Origin: Tsuneonella mangrovi
GTDB lineage: Bacteria; Pseudomonadota; Alphaproteobacteria; Sphingomonadales; Sphingomonadaceae
Reading direction: 5' to 3'
Assembly: GCF_002269345.1 (NCBI RefSeq)
Contig: NZ_CP022889.1
Coordinates: 2,336,501 to 2,400,500, forward strand
Length of the DNA: 64,000 nt
Both the position numbers and the translations under genes were made by a program. Below, piece by piece: positions 29,103 to 36,238 of the stretch; position 1 is the first letter of the stretch, and the number at the start of each line of letters is the position of its first letter. The notes beneath the pieces are model-generated. The model was not told where the DNA came from and did not search any database. It was given only the letters and a program-made list of their open reading frames with translations.

Positions 29103-29681
29103 ATGCCGAACGGGGGTGCAAAACTGCACAAGGGGCTTAAGAGCTTTGGAGTGCTCCTCCTCGTCGTTGGCGTATTTGCTTTGGGGACTTTGCTGTTCGT
29201 CTTCTCGGGTATCTATGACGTCGGAGCCGATGCCCCTCACTGGAAGCCCGTCTACTGGGTGCTCGACAACCTGCGAGAGCATTCGGTCGAAGCGCGGGCT
29301 AAGGCACTTTCTGTGCCTAAGGACTTCTTGACTGAAAGCCGTATTTCCGCCGGAGCAGGACTCTATGCGGGTATGTGCACCGGTTGTCATCTCGCCCCAG
29401 GAATGGCGCCTACCGAGATTTCCCAAGGTCTCTATCCCTCGGCCCCTATCTTGGCGCGGGGCACCAAGCTCTCTCCCCAAGAAGAGTTCTGGGTCATCAA
29501 GCATGGCATCAAGGCATCAGGGATGGCTGCGTGGGGCAAGACCCACAATGATGAGCTCATCTGGGACATGGTGGCCTTCCTGCAGAAACTGCCCAAGCTC
29601 ACTCCGAAGCAATACGGGGAGATGGTCGCTGCAGCGCCGAAGGATCATGACGAGATGATGGAGCAGTCGTCGGACGACTAG
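29103..29681 (+). CDS. Membrane-anchored class I cytochrome c
   Basis: A 192-residue cytochrome c with an N-terminal anchor (FGVLLLVVGVFALGTLLFVF). One heme site, CTGCH, lies near residue 96 (AGMCTGCHLAPGM), and a probable axial Met is in IKASGMAAWGKTH. The C-terminal tail is charged. Similar cytochromes accompany copper-resistance clusters, possibly as electron acceptor for copper oxidation. The gene starts 54 bp after the ATPase in the same direction. Confidence 0.82.
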   Translation: MPNGGAKLHKGLKSFGVLLLVVGVFALGTLLFVFSGIYDVGADAPHWKPVYWVLDNLREHSVEARAKALSVPKDFLTESRISAGAGLYAGMCTGCHLAPGMAPTEISQGLYPSAPILARGTKLSPQEEFWVIKHGIKASGMAAWGKTHNDELIWDMVAFLQKLPKLTPKQYGEMVAAAPKDHDEMMEQSSDD

Positions 29682-29884
29682 CAATGAATGGGAGCCAAAC
29701 GTTGCCGCTGCGCAATGTCAGCCTGCCGCTCCATTTCAGTCATCAGCGACGTATGCCGATCGACTTTGTAGCGGACGCTCGCTGCTCGGTGGATGGGGGG
29801 AACGCCAGATGGGCGCCTGATTGGCACCATCCGGGTAAAGCAAACCGGCGCGAATTAGGACTTCTCGGTTTTGCTCCTCAACGA
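29682..29884. other. Non-coding stretch between cytochrome c and resolvase remnant
   Basis: I see no convincing gene, repeat or terminator in these 203 bp. A plus-strand open frame crosses it into the resolvase fragment, but it resembles nothing. Confidence 0.4.
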
Positions 29885-30250
29885 CTAGGTCGCAGAGATC
29901 TGATCGCTCTTCAGCGCCCGATAAACGCTCGCTCGTGCGATCCCCAGCTTCGTTGCGATGTCAGTCGCTCCAAGCCCCTTGTCGCGCAGAGAACGCAATT
30001 GCGCGGCGTCTACGGTAGGCTTGCGACCCTTGTAGATACCAGCCGCCTTTGCGCGCTCTATACCTTCGCGCTGGCGTTCCTTGCGGATGTCGGTCTCGAA
30101 CTCGGCGACTGCACCGAGTATCCCGAGGATCAGCTTCCCCATGCTCGTGGTAGTATCGACTGCTCCTAGTTGCACGCACCTGAACCCAACCCGCATCGCT
30201 GACAACTGCGCGATGATATCGTGAAGGTCCCGACAAGATCGAGCGAGGCG
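29885..30250 (-). pseudogene. Serine resolvase/invertase, N-terminally deleted
   Basis: The readable part starts at DRLARSCRDLHDIIAQL and runs through STSMGKLILGILG-type sequence (TTTSMGKLILGILGAVAEFE) to the C-terminal HTH (GLGATDIATKLGIARASVY). This corresponds to roughly the last 120 residues of a Tn3-family resolvase. The N-terminal catalytic half with the active Ser is missing. Upstream in-frame sequence is the antisense of the integrase fragment, so the gene is broken at about 30245-30255. Confidence 0.8.
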
Positions 30251-30664
30251 GTCAGCCGCGGGCGGCGTCGAACAGCTTCGATGCCGAAGATGCCGGAACT
30301 TGATCTCCTGCTTCAGGAGCTCGACACACGGCAGCGTGAAGAGGGGGTGACAACGCTGCTCGTAAACAGTCGCGGCAAGCCGTGGAGCGGCGATGGTTTC
30401 GGAGGCTCGTTCAATCGCGTTCGTGACGCGGCAGGGATCGTATTTACAGACCCTGATACTGGCGAGAAGAAGCGCAAGCACCTGCACGATGTGCGTGGCA
30501 CCTTCGCCACTCGCCTCATCCTCTCGGGACTGACAGATGCAGAAGTCGCAGAGATCATGACATGGTCGGTCGAAAAGGTATCCGGCATCCGACGAACATA
30601 CGTTGACCAGTCACATGCAATCGTGGCAATCGGCGATCGCATCATGAAGGCGGGTGTAAACTGA
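30245..30664 (+). pseudogene. Tyrosine integrase, C-terminal fragment
   Basis: The last 140 or so residues of a phage-type integrase. It keeps the HxxR box (HDVRGTFATRL), the Trp of MTWSVEKV and the nucleophile Tyr in RRTYVDQSH. The DNA-binding N-terminus and the first catalytic Arg are missing. Homology begins near SRGRRRTASMPKMPEL at 30247, immediately at the resolvase breakpoint. It ends 52 bp from the right tRNA repeat, which suggests it was the island's own integrase. Confidence 0.8.
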
Positions 30665-30674
30665 CCTGTAAACC
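30655..30674. repeat. Paired TGTAAACT / TGTAAACC next to right end
   Basis: TGTAAACT (30655-30662) overlaps the integrase stop codon and TGTAAACC (30667-30674) follows. The same two octamers lie 30-90 bp inside the left end. They are candidate arm-type binding sites for the integrase. Confidence 0.45.
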
Positions 30675-30715
30675 GTTCGATGCGGTTTCTTAGGTTTCCC
30701 TGCTTTCACAATGCT

Positions 30716-30759
30716 TTGCGGGTGTAGCTCAATGGTAGAGCAGCAGCTTCCCAAGCTGA
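30716..30759 (+). repeat. Right direct repeat (attR) within intact tRNA-Gly
   Basis: A 44-bp block identical to 23375-23418. It covers the 5' end through the anticodon arm of the intact tRNA-Gly. Confidence 0.85.
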
Positions 30760-30791
30760 CGACGAGGGTTCGATTCCCTTCACCCGCTCCA
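30718..30791 (+). tRNA. tRNA-Gly (anticodon CCC)
   Basis: A complete 74-nt tRNA including an encoded CCA. The acceptor stem GCGGGTG pairs with CACCCGC, the T loop is GGTTCGATTCC, and the anticodon loop TTCCCAA gives anticodon CCC, reading GGG. It is the attachment target of the copper island. The first ~42 nt are duplicated at the left end of the island. Confidence 0.95.
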
Positions 30792-30835
30792 GCCCTCGCG
30801 CAATAGCCAGCTTGCCAACCGCCGTTGCCGCAGCA

Positions 30836-31816
30836 ATGGTGGCGTTTTGCAACCAAGTTCGGGGCGCACGCTTGACTGAAATCGCATCGCTTGATCCCAA
30901 CTACGACGGCACGCTGCTCGGGCGGTTCGACGGCGAGAGGCCGCCGGCACCCGACTGGTTCAACGATGCCATCGCGCACGAACCCGCTCGTTCGACCATC
31001 GAGGTCGATGGCGCGGCGATCGAACTGCTGACCTGGGGCGAGGTCGGAAAGCCGGGCCTGTTGTTCCTGCACGGTAATGCGGCCCACGCAGATTGGTGGA
31101 GCTTCATCGCCCCACTGTTCGCGGACGATTTCCGTTGCGCGGCGATCTCGTGGTCAGGGATGGGAAAGTCCGGTTGGCGCGAACGCTATGCAATCCCGCA
31201 CTTTGCGCACGAAATTCTGGCGGCGATCGACGCGGCGCAACTCGGTGCTTCAGGCTCGCCGCCGGTGATTGTCGCGCATTCGTTCGGCGGGTTCCCGACA
31301 CTCTATGTCGCGAGCTTCCACCCGGAAGCCATTTCTGGTGCGATCCTGGTCGATTCCGCGCCGCCCAAGCCCGATGGCGGGCCTCCGCCGAGGCTGGCGC
31401 AGGGGCGGGCGGCTAATCCGCGCTACCATTCGCTCGAATCGGCGCTGCGCCGGTTTCGCTTCATGCCTGAACAGGACAGCGGGATTCCCGCGATCATCGA
31501 CTGGATGGCGCGCGAGGCGCTGCACGAAGTCCCGGAAACCGAGGACGCGCCCGGGGGCTGGACCTGGCGGTTCGATCCGCAGTTCTGGACCCGTTTCGAG
31601 CGCGGCGACCTGGGGCCGAGCCCGAAAGTCCCGACAGGGATCATCGTCGGCGCGAAGTCCGCGCTGTTTCCTCCCGGTCGGCTCGAAGAACTGCAATCGA
31701 TCATGCCCGATTGCCGCTTCACGAACGTGATCGAAGGCGCGCACCACCATGTGCTGGCGGACAAGCCGCTCGAACTCGTCGCGGCGATCCGCGAAGGTCT
31801 GCCGCTGCTACGCTAG
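30836..31816 (+). CDS. Alpha/beta-fold hydrolase
   Basis: A hydrolase of about 325 aa. It has the oxyanion region LLFLHGNAAHADWW, the nucleophile elbow VAHSFGGFP, and a C-terminal catalytic His within VIEGAHHHVLADKP. The sequence before the core (DPNYDGTLLGRFDGERPPAP) is a family-specific N-terminal extension. The start is uncertain: ATG at 30836, or TTG at 30872 just before TEIASLDPNY. The substrate is unknown. It follows the tRNA and converges on the SDR gene. Confidence 0.78.
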   Translation: MVAFCNQVRGARLTEIASLDPNYDGTLLGRFDGERPPAPDWFNDAIAHEPARSTIEVDGAAIELLTWGEVGKPGLLFLHGNAAHADWWSFIAPLFADDFRCAAISWSGMGKSGWRERYAIPHFAHEILAAIDAAQLGASGSPPVIVAHSFGGFPTLYVASFHPEAISGAILVDSAPPKPDGGPPPRLAQGRAANPRYHSLESALRRFRFMPEQDSGIPAIIDWMAREALHEVPETEDAPGGWTWRFDPQFWTRFERGDLGPSPKVPTGIIVGAKSALFPPGRLEELQSIMPDCRFTNVIEGAHHHVLADKPLELVAAIREGLPLLR

Positions 31817-31820
31817 CCGC

Positions 31821-32615
31821 TCACTTCGGAGGCATCCGGATGCCGCCATCGAGGCGGAACTGGTGCGCGTTGATGTAGTTGTTGCGCGCGATCTCAAGCA
31901 CCAGCGAAGCAAATTCCTCCGGATGCCCGAGCCGCTTGGGGAAGGGGACGCTGGCGTTGAGCTGCTCCCACACCGCGGGGTTGCGATCCTTCATTCCCAG
32001 CATCAGCGGGGTGGCGAAGATGCCCGGCATGATCGAATTGACGCGGATGCCGAGGTCCATCAGTTCGCGCGCCATCGGCAGCACCAGGCCATTCACGCCG
32101 GCCTTGCAGCTGCCGTAGATCACCTGCCCGATCTGCCCGTCCTGCGCAGCGACGCTGGCGGTGAGGATGATTGCGCCGCGCTCCCCGTCTTCGTTCAAGG
32201 GTTCGGAGTTGGCCATCCCGAGCGCAGAGATCGACGCGACGCGGTAGCTCGAGACGAGGATGCCTTCCGCGCCGTAGGCGTAGTCTTCGGTCGATAGCCG
32301 CTTGTAGCCGCGCGCTTCCTTGTCCCACCCGATCGTCTTGCCGCGGCGGCTGGTCATCGCGCAGTGGACCGTCAGCCGCTCCTGCCCGTTGGCTGCGCGG
32401 GCCGCGTCGAACCCGTCCTGCACCGATTGCTCGTCGGTGATGTCGACGTGGTGGAAGGTACCGCCAATCGCATTCGCGTGAGCCTGGCCGGCTTCGTCGT
32501 TGACGTCGAAAATGGCGACCTTGAAGCCTGCATCGGAGAGCGCCTGCGCGCTCGCCTTGCCAAGGCCGGACGCCCCGCCGGTCACCACTGCCGCCAAACC
32601 TTTTTCCAGTTTCAT
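31821..32615 (-). CDS. SDR-family oxidoreductase (3-hydroxyacyl-CoA dehydrogenase type II-like)
   Basis: A 264-residue short-chain dehydrogenase. The cofactor motif TGGASGLG lies near residues 12-19, with Asp in IFDVND indicating NAD preference. The catalytic YxxxK reads YGSCK and is followed by PGIFATPLMLGM. The usual NNAG motif is replaced by HCAMTS. Overall it resembles HSD10/type II 3-hydroxyacyl-CoA dehydrogenases of fatty-acid degradation. ATG at 32615 has GAGAGGAA upstream. Confidence 0.82.
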   Translation of the reverse strand: MKLEKGLAAVVTGGASGLGKASAQALSDAGFKVAIFDVNDEAGQAHANAIGGTFHHVDITDEQSVQDGFDAARAANGQERLTVHCAMTSRRGKTIGWDKEARGYKRLSTEDYAYGAEGILVSSYRVASISALGMANSEPLNEDGERGAIILTASVAAQDGQIGQVIYGSCKAGVNGLVLPMARELMDLGIRVNSIMPGIFATPLMLGMKDRNPAVWEQLNASVPFPKRLGHPEEFASLVLEIARNNYINAHQFRLDGGIRMPPK

Positions 32616-32720
32616 CGCTTGTTCCTCTCGCCGGTTAGAATCGGCTGTCATCGCCGTGCGGATTCGCTATCGCAGGTAAGAGTTGCCCCTGCCAAGGCCC
32701 CGAAGTGAGAGGAGCGCGCA

Positions 32721-33281
32721 TTGGCCAGCCTGTTGTTTGCCTTCGTCGCCGTGCTGGTCGTGTCGACCGGAGGGCGCGACTGGCTGCTGGCATCGCGGCT
32801 TTCGCAGCGGCTGGGCAATACCACCGCGCTTCTGGTCGCCGGAGTGATCGCGTCCGGTGCGACGGCGGCCCTGATGGCATTTGCCGGATCGCTGATTGCC
32901 GCCCGGATGCCCGGCCCCGCGCAAACGATGCTGGTCGCGATTGCGCTGGTGGTGGCCGCATTGGAACTGTGCTGGCAAGTGCGGAAAGCGCTGCCGGAAG
33001 AGCCGACCCGCTCGTTCGTGCCGATCGTAATCGTGCTGGCGGCGCGGCAGGTCGGCGACGCGGCACGGTTCCTCGTGTTCGCCTTCGCGGCGGGTGGATC
33101 GGCGGTGCTGGCAGGGTTCGGCGGCGCGCTGGGCGGGGCGGCGGCGCTTGCGATTGCAGTCCTTTCCGGGCGCGAGATCGAGAGTGCGGTATCGCTCCGG
33201 GCAATCAGGATCGCACTGGCTGCGCTCTTGCTGGCGGTAGCCGCGTGGATGACGCTCGATATTCGCGGGGTAATCGGGTGA
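32721..33281 (+). CDS. Gdt1/TMEM165-like membrane protein
   Basis: An integral membrane protein of 186 aa with about six hydrophobic segments arranged as two repeats. Each repeat starts with a degenerate Gdt1-type motif: STGGRDWLLASRL and AARQVGDAARFLV, compared with the consensus E-x-G-D-K-T/S. Gdt1 proteins export Mn2+ or Ca2+. Loss of the acidic and Lys positions makes the transport role uncertain. It starts with TTG at 32721, preceded by GAGAGGAG. Confidence 0.6.
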   Translation: MASLLFAFVAVLVVSTGGRDWLLASRLSQRLGNTTALLVAGVIASGATAALMAFAGSLIAARMPGPAQTMLVAIALVVAALELCWQVRKALPEEPTRSFVPIVIVLAARQVGDAARFLVFAFAAGGSAVLAGFGGALGGAAALAIAVLSGREIESAVSLRAIRIALAALLLAVAAWMTLDIRGVIG

Positions 33282-33333
33282 TCCGATTAAAAATATCGCA
33301 TTAATTTAGTAAACCGATTGAATGACTGGGTGT

Positions 33334-33363
33334 ATGGTGCTCACCATCAAGCGGCAACGCCGC
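33334..33363. promoter_or_regulatory. Palindromes in the dps leader
   Basis: ATGGTGCTCACCAT (33334-33347) is a perfect palindrome with a two-base centre. GCGGCAACGCCGC (33351-33363) is a 5-bp stem with a three-base loop. Both lie just upstream of dps in an AT-rich region and could be an operator and a leader hairpin. Confidence 0.35.
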
Positions 33364-33387
33364 ACCATGCATAAGGGAATCAGTCTC

Positions 33388-33849
33388 ATGCCCACCACCG
33401 GCGACAATGCGCGCAAGGCGAACATCGCAGCGCTCAACGGAGCGCTGGCCGATCACCTGGCGCTCTATCTCAAGACCAAGAACTTCCACTGGCATGTCGG
33501 CGGGTCGCGCTTTCGCGACCTGCACCTGCTGTTCGATGAGCACGCGACCGAACTGTTCGGCAATGTCGACTTGATCGCGGAACGGATTCGCAAGCAGGGC
33601 GGCCTTGCGCAGACCTCGATCGGCTCGGTCGGCAAGACCACTGCGATCGCCGACCAGGACGATGCGAGTCTATCCGCAGATGCGATGGTAGCGGAACTGC
33701 GCGACGACAACCGCAAGCTGCTGGCGCGGCTGAAGGAGGTCAAGGAAGCGTCCGACCAGGCAAACGACTACGCCACCAACGGGATGGTCGACGAATGGAT
33801 CGACCAGGCCGAACAGCGCGTGTGGTTCCTCACCCAGACGTTGCAGTAA
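33388..33849 (+). CDS. dps: DNA-protection ferritin Dps
   Basis: A mini-ferritin of 153 aa that stores iron and protects DNA from oxidative and starvation stress. The ferroxidase signature is visible: KTKNFHWHVGG, then HLLFDEHATELFGNVDLIAE. The C-terminus MVDEWIDQAEQRVWFL is the usual end of the family. ATG at 33388 is chosen with AGGGA upstream; other in-frame ATGs at 33322 and 33367 lie in the leader. A terminator hairpin follows. Confidence 0.92.
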   Translation: MPTTGDNARKANIAALNGALADHLALYLKTKNFHWHVGGSRFRDLHLLFDEHATELFGNVDLIAERIRKQGGLAQTSIGSVGKTTAIADQDDASLSADAMVAELRDDNRKLLARLKEVKEASDQANDYATNGMVDEWIDQAEQRVWFLTQTLQ

Positions 33850-33887
33850 TCGTAGCGCCGGAACGTCCACGAAAACGTATCCACTCG

Positions 33888-33917
33888 GCCCGCCCGGTCT
33901 TTGCCGCGGCGGGCTTT
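33888..33917 (+). terminator. Rho-independent terminator after dps
   Basis: A GCCCGCC/GGCGGGC stem with a 13-base loop is followed by TTT. It lies 39 bp after the dps stop and before pgl. Confidence 0.65.
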
Positions 33918-33935
33918 GTGATATGCCGGGTGGCG

Positions 33936-34556
33936 ATGGATAACCTGACGATTATCGAAGGAGCGGACGACGCGCAGATCGCCGCGTGGATCGAACAGCA
34001 CCTTGCCGCCGCGCTGGTGGCTCACGGCGGCCCGGTCGAAATTGCCGTGCCCGGCGGTTCGACCCCGTTCCCGATCCTCGAGCAACTGACTAGGGCCGAT
34101 CTCGACTGGAGCCGGATTGTGGTCTGGCCGGGCGATGACCGGATTGTGCCGGAAGATCACCCGGCCTCGAATACGGGCCGCATCCGCGTGCTGCTCGAAC
34201 CTGTCGGGGCCGAGGTCGTGACGCTCACCACGATGGAGGAGATCCCGCACTTCGCGCTTGCGTGGCTCGGGATGGGCGGCGACGGACATATCGCCTCGCT
34301 GTTTCCCAACACCGATCCGCAGGTCGACGACAGCTCGCCAATCCGTCGCCTGACGCCCGATCCATTGCCCCCCGAAGCGCCGTTCGACCGGATCACGCTG
34401 ACGATCCCCTCGCTGCTCGACAGCGATGCGCTGATGTTTGTCATTCGCGGGGCCGACAAGCGCGCGGTGTTCGATGCCGCGGTGACGGGCGAGAACAACC
34501 TGCCCGTGGCGCGATTGCTGGGCGCGACGCACCAGCCGGTCACGTGTTTCGCCTGA
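33936..34556 (+). CDS. pgl: 6-phosphogluconolactonase
   Basis: Hydrolyses 6-phosphogluconolactone in the pentose-phosphate and Entner-Doudoroff pathways. The 206-residue product has the family motifs IAVPGGSTPFPIL, VVWPGDDRIVPEDHPASN and LGMGGDGHIASLFP. ATG at 33936 gives the normal N-terminus; no strong ribosome site is evident. The 3' end overlaps the NUDIX gene by 13 bp. Confidence 0.9.
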   Translation: MDNLTIIEGADDAQIAAWIEQHLAAALVAHGGPVEIAVPGGSTPFPILEQLTRADLDWSRIVVWPGDDRIVPEDHPASNTGRIRVLLEPVGAEVVTLTTMEEIPHFALAWLGMGGDGHIASLFPNTDPQVDDSSPIRRLTPDPLPPEAPFDRITLTIPSLLDSDALMFVIRGADKRAVFDAAVTGENNLPVARLLGATHQPVTCFA

Positions 34557-35020
34557 TCGAACGGTTTGTCCCGGCGGCGCTGCACCGCCGGGCGTTGCAG
34601 GTCGCGCATGGGCTGCGTCACCGATACCGGATGCGATTCCGCCCGCAGCTTTCCGGAGTGATGGTGTTCGTACGCGATAGCGAGGAACGCATCCTTCTGG
34701 TGCGGCACAGCTATGGCTCGCAGGCCTGGGCAATTCCGGGCGGCGGAATGCGGCGCGGCGAGGATCCGTTGCTGGCAGCACGGCGCGAGATGGCGGAAGA
34801 ACTGGGCATCGTGTTGACGGAACTTGCCCTGATACGGGTGGAGGAGGAGGTACTGTCGGGCGCGCCGCATAGTGCTTACCTCGTGTCTGCGCGCACTTTA
34901 GACCAGCCGCAGCCGGACAGGCGCGAAGTGGTCGAAGTGGATTATTTCGCGCTCGATGCGCTTCCCGAACCGCTCGCTCCGGTCACTCGGCGGCGACTGG
35001 ACGCGCTAGAGCAACGATAG
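34544..35020 (+). CDS. NUDIX hydrolase
   Basis: A 158-residue NUDIX-domain protein. The NUDIX box is complete: GGMRRGEDPLLAARREMAEE followed by LGI. The N-terminal helix (FRLIERFVPAALHRRALQVA) is an extension seen in some sphingomonad members. GTG at 34544 overlaps the end of pgl, suggesting coupling. The substrate (a nucleoside diphosphate derivative) is not determined. It overlaps the dinB end by 15 bp on the opposite strand. Confidence 0.85.
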   Translation: MFRLIERFVPAALHRRALQVAHGLRHRYRMRFRPQLSGVMVFVRDSEERILLVRHSYGSQAWAIPGGGMRRGEDPLLAARREMAEELGIVLTELALIRVEEEVLSGAPHSAYLVSARTLDQPQPDRREVVEVDYFALDALPEPLAPVTRRRLDALEQR

Positions 35021-36124
35021 CTGCGCGTCGTCGCGCTGAGGTTCCTCTTCCGCGCCTTCACGTTCGAGGTTCGACAGCGTCAACCCCATCAGCCTGATCG
35101 GCAGCGGCAAAGGCAGCGCCTCGTCGAGCAGGCCGCGGGCGACCGCGGCGAACTCCTGCTTGTCGGCGATCGGCTTGGTGACCGAGCGTGAGCGGCTGGC
35201 GATCTGGAAATCGGTGTACTTCATCTTGAGCGTCACTGTGCGCCCCTTCGCCTCGGCACGCGCGATCGAATCCCACACGATGTCGATGATATTCTCCAGC
35301 GTATCGCGCAGCGCATGGCCGCTGGAAATGTCCTCCGCGAAGGTCCGCTCCCCACCCACCGACTTGCGGATGCGATTGGCGCGCACCGACCTCAGGTCGA
35401 TGCCCCGCGCGGCGCGGAACAGGTATTCGGCAAAACTGCCGAAATGCTGGCGCAGGAACGCGATGTCCTGTGCGGCGAGGTCCGCTCCGGTCTCGATCCC
35501 CAGCCGCGCCATCTTCTCAGCGCCTTTGGGGCCGACCCCGTGGAACCGACGGACCGGGAGCCCCGCGACGAACGCCGCGCCTTCGCCGGGGCGGATCACG
35601 CAGATTCCGTCGGGCTTGTTCTGGTCGCTGGCGAGCTTGGCGAGGAACTTGTTGTAGCTCACCCCGGCGCTTGCGGTCAGCTGCGTCTCGGCGCGGATCC
35701 GGCGGCGGATTTCTTCCGCGATCAGGGTGCCGCTGCCGATGCCCTTGAGGTCGGCGGTGACGTCTAGATAGGCCTCGTCGAGGCTGAGCGGTTCGACGTG
35801 CGGGGTGTAGTCGCGGAAGATCGCGCGGATCTGGCGGCTTACTGCCTTGTAGACATCGAACCGGTGGCGCACGAAAATCAGGTCGGGGCATAGCCGTTTC
35901 GCGGTGATCGAAGGCATGGCGCTGCGCACCCCGAACTTGCGCGCTTCGTAGCTGGCCGCTGCGACCACGCCGCGTCCGCCCGATCCACCGACTGCCACCG
36001 GTTTGCCGCGCAGCGACGGGTCGTCGCGCTGTTCGCAGCTGGCGAAGAACGCGTCCATGTCGACGTGGATGATCTTGCGCAGTCCCTGCGCTTCCTGATC
36101 TTCCTCTTCCTCGCTCTCGCTCAT
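35006..36124 (-). CDS. dinB: DNA polymerase IV (Y-family)
   Basis: Error-prone translesion polymerase, 372 aa. Catalytic acidic residues are seen in IIHVDMDAFFASCEQRDDP and in the motif PLSLDEAYLDVT. The fingers segment YEARKFGVRSAMPS and the helix-hairpin-helix HGVGPKGAEKMARLGI are typical. ATG at 36124 starts an acidic leader (MSESEEEEDQEAQ) before the core. The open frame extends another kilobase upstream, but only antisense to the transporter gene. Confidence 0.93.
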   Translation of the reverse strand: MSESEEEEDQEAQGLRKIIHVDMDAFFASCEQRDDPSLRGKPVAVGGSGGRGVVAAASYEARKFGVRSAMPSITAKRLCPDLIFVRHRFDVYKAVSRQIRAIFRDYTPHVEPLSLDEAYLDVTADLKGIGSGTLIAEEIRRRIRAETQLTASAGVSYNKFLAKLASDQNKPDGICVIRPGEGAAFVAGLPVRRFHGVGPKGAEKMARLGIETGADLAAQDIAFLRQHFGSFAEYLFRAARGIDLRSVRANRIRKSVGGERTFAEDISSGHALRDTLENIIDIVWDSIARAEAKGRTVTLKMKYTDFQIASRSRSVTKPIADKQEFAAVARGLLDEALPLPLPIRLMGLTLSNLEREGAEEEPQRDDAQLSLL

Positions 36125-36238
36125 GCGCAGGAGGTTACGCCCGCGACTGCGGTGTGGAAAGCACGCTTGGGGCCATTCGTATGCAATCGGCGACGCGGGG
36201 ACTTCCCATGCTGCGCCGCGGCGGGCATTGGCACTGGC

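Larger units (their letters stand above)
23375..30759 (+). mobile_element. Copper-resistance genomic island in tRNA-Gly(CCC)
   Basis: A 7.4-kb region bounded by 44-bp direct repeats of the 5' portion of tRNA-Gly. It carries a CsoR repressor, multicopper oxidase, CopB, Cu(I) P-type ATPase, cytochrome c, and truncated resolvase and integrase remnants. The integrase fragment lies next to the intact tRNA, as in most integrative elements. Because both recombinases are truncated, the element is probably no longer self-mobile. The intact tRNA lies at the right end, so its 5' half and promoter region come from the element. Confidence 0.82.

Noticed and set aside
29684-30169. A plus-strand 161-codon gene after the cytochrome c
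   Set aside because: The second half is antisense to the resolvase remnant and the first half matches nothing recognisable.
23375-30759. A functional integrative and conjugative element
   Set aside because: No relaxase, type IV secretion or replication genes are present and both recombinases are truncated.
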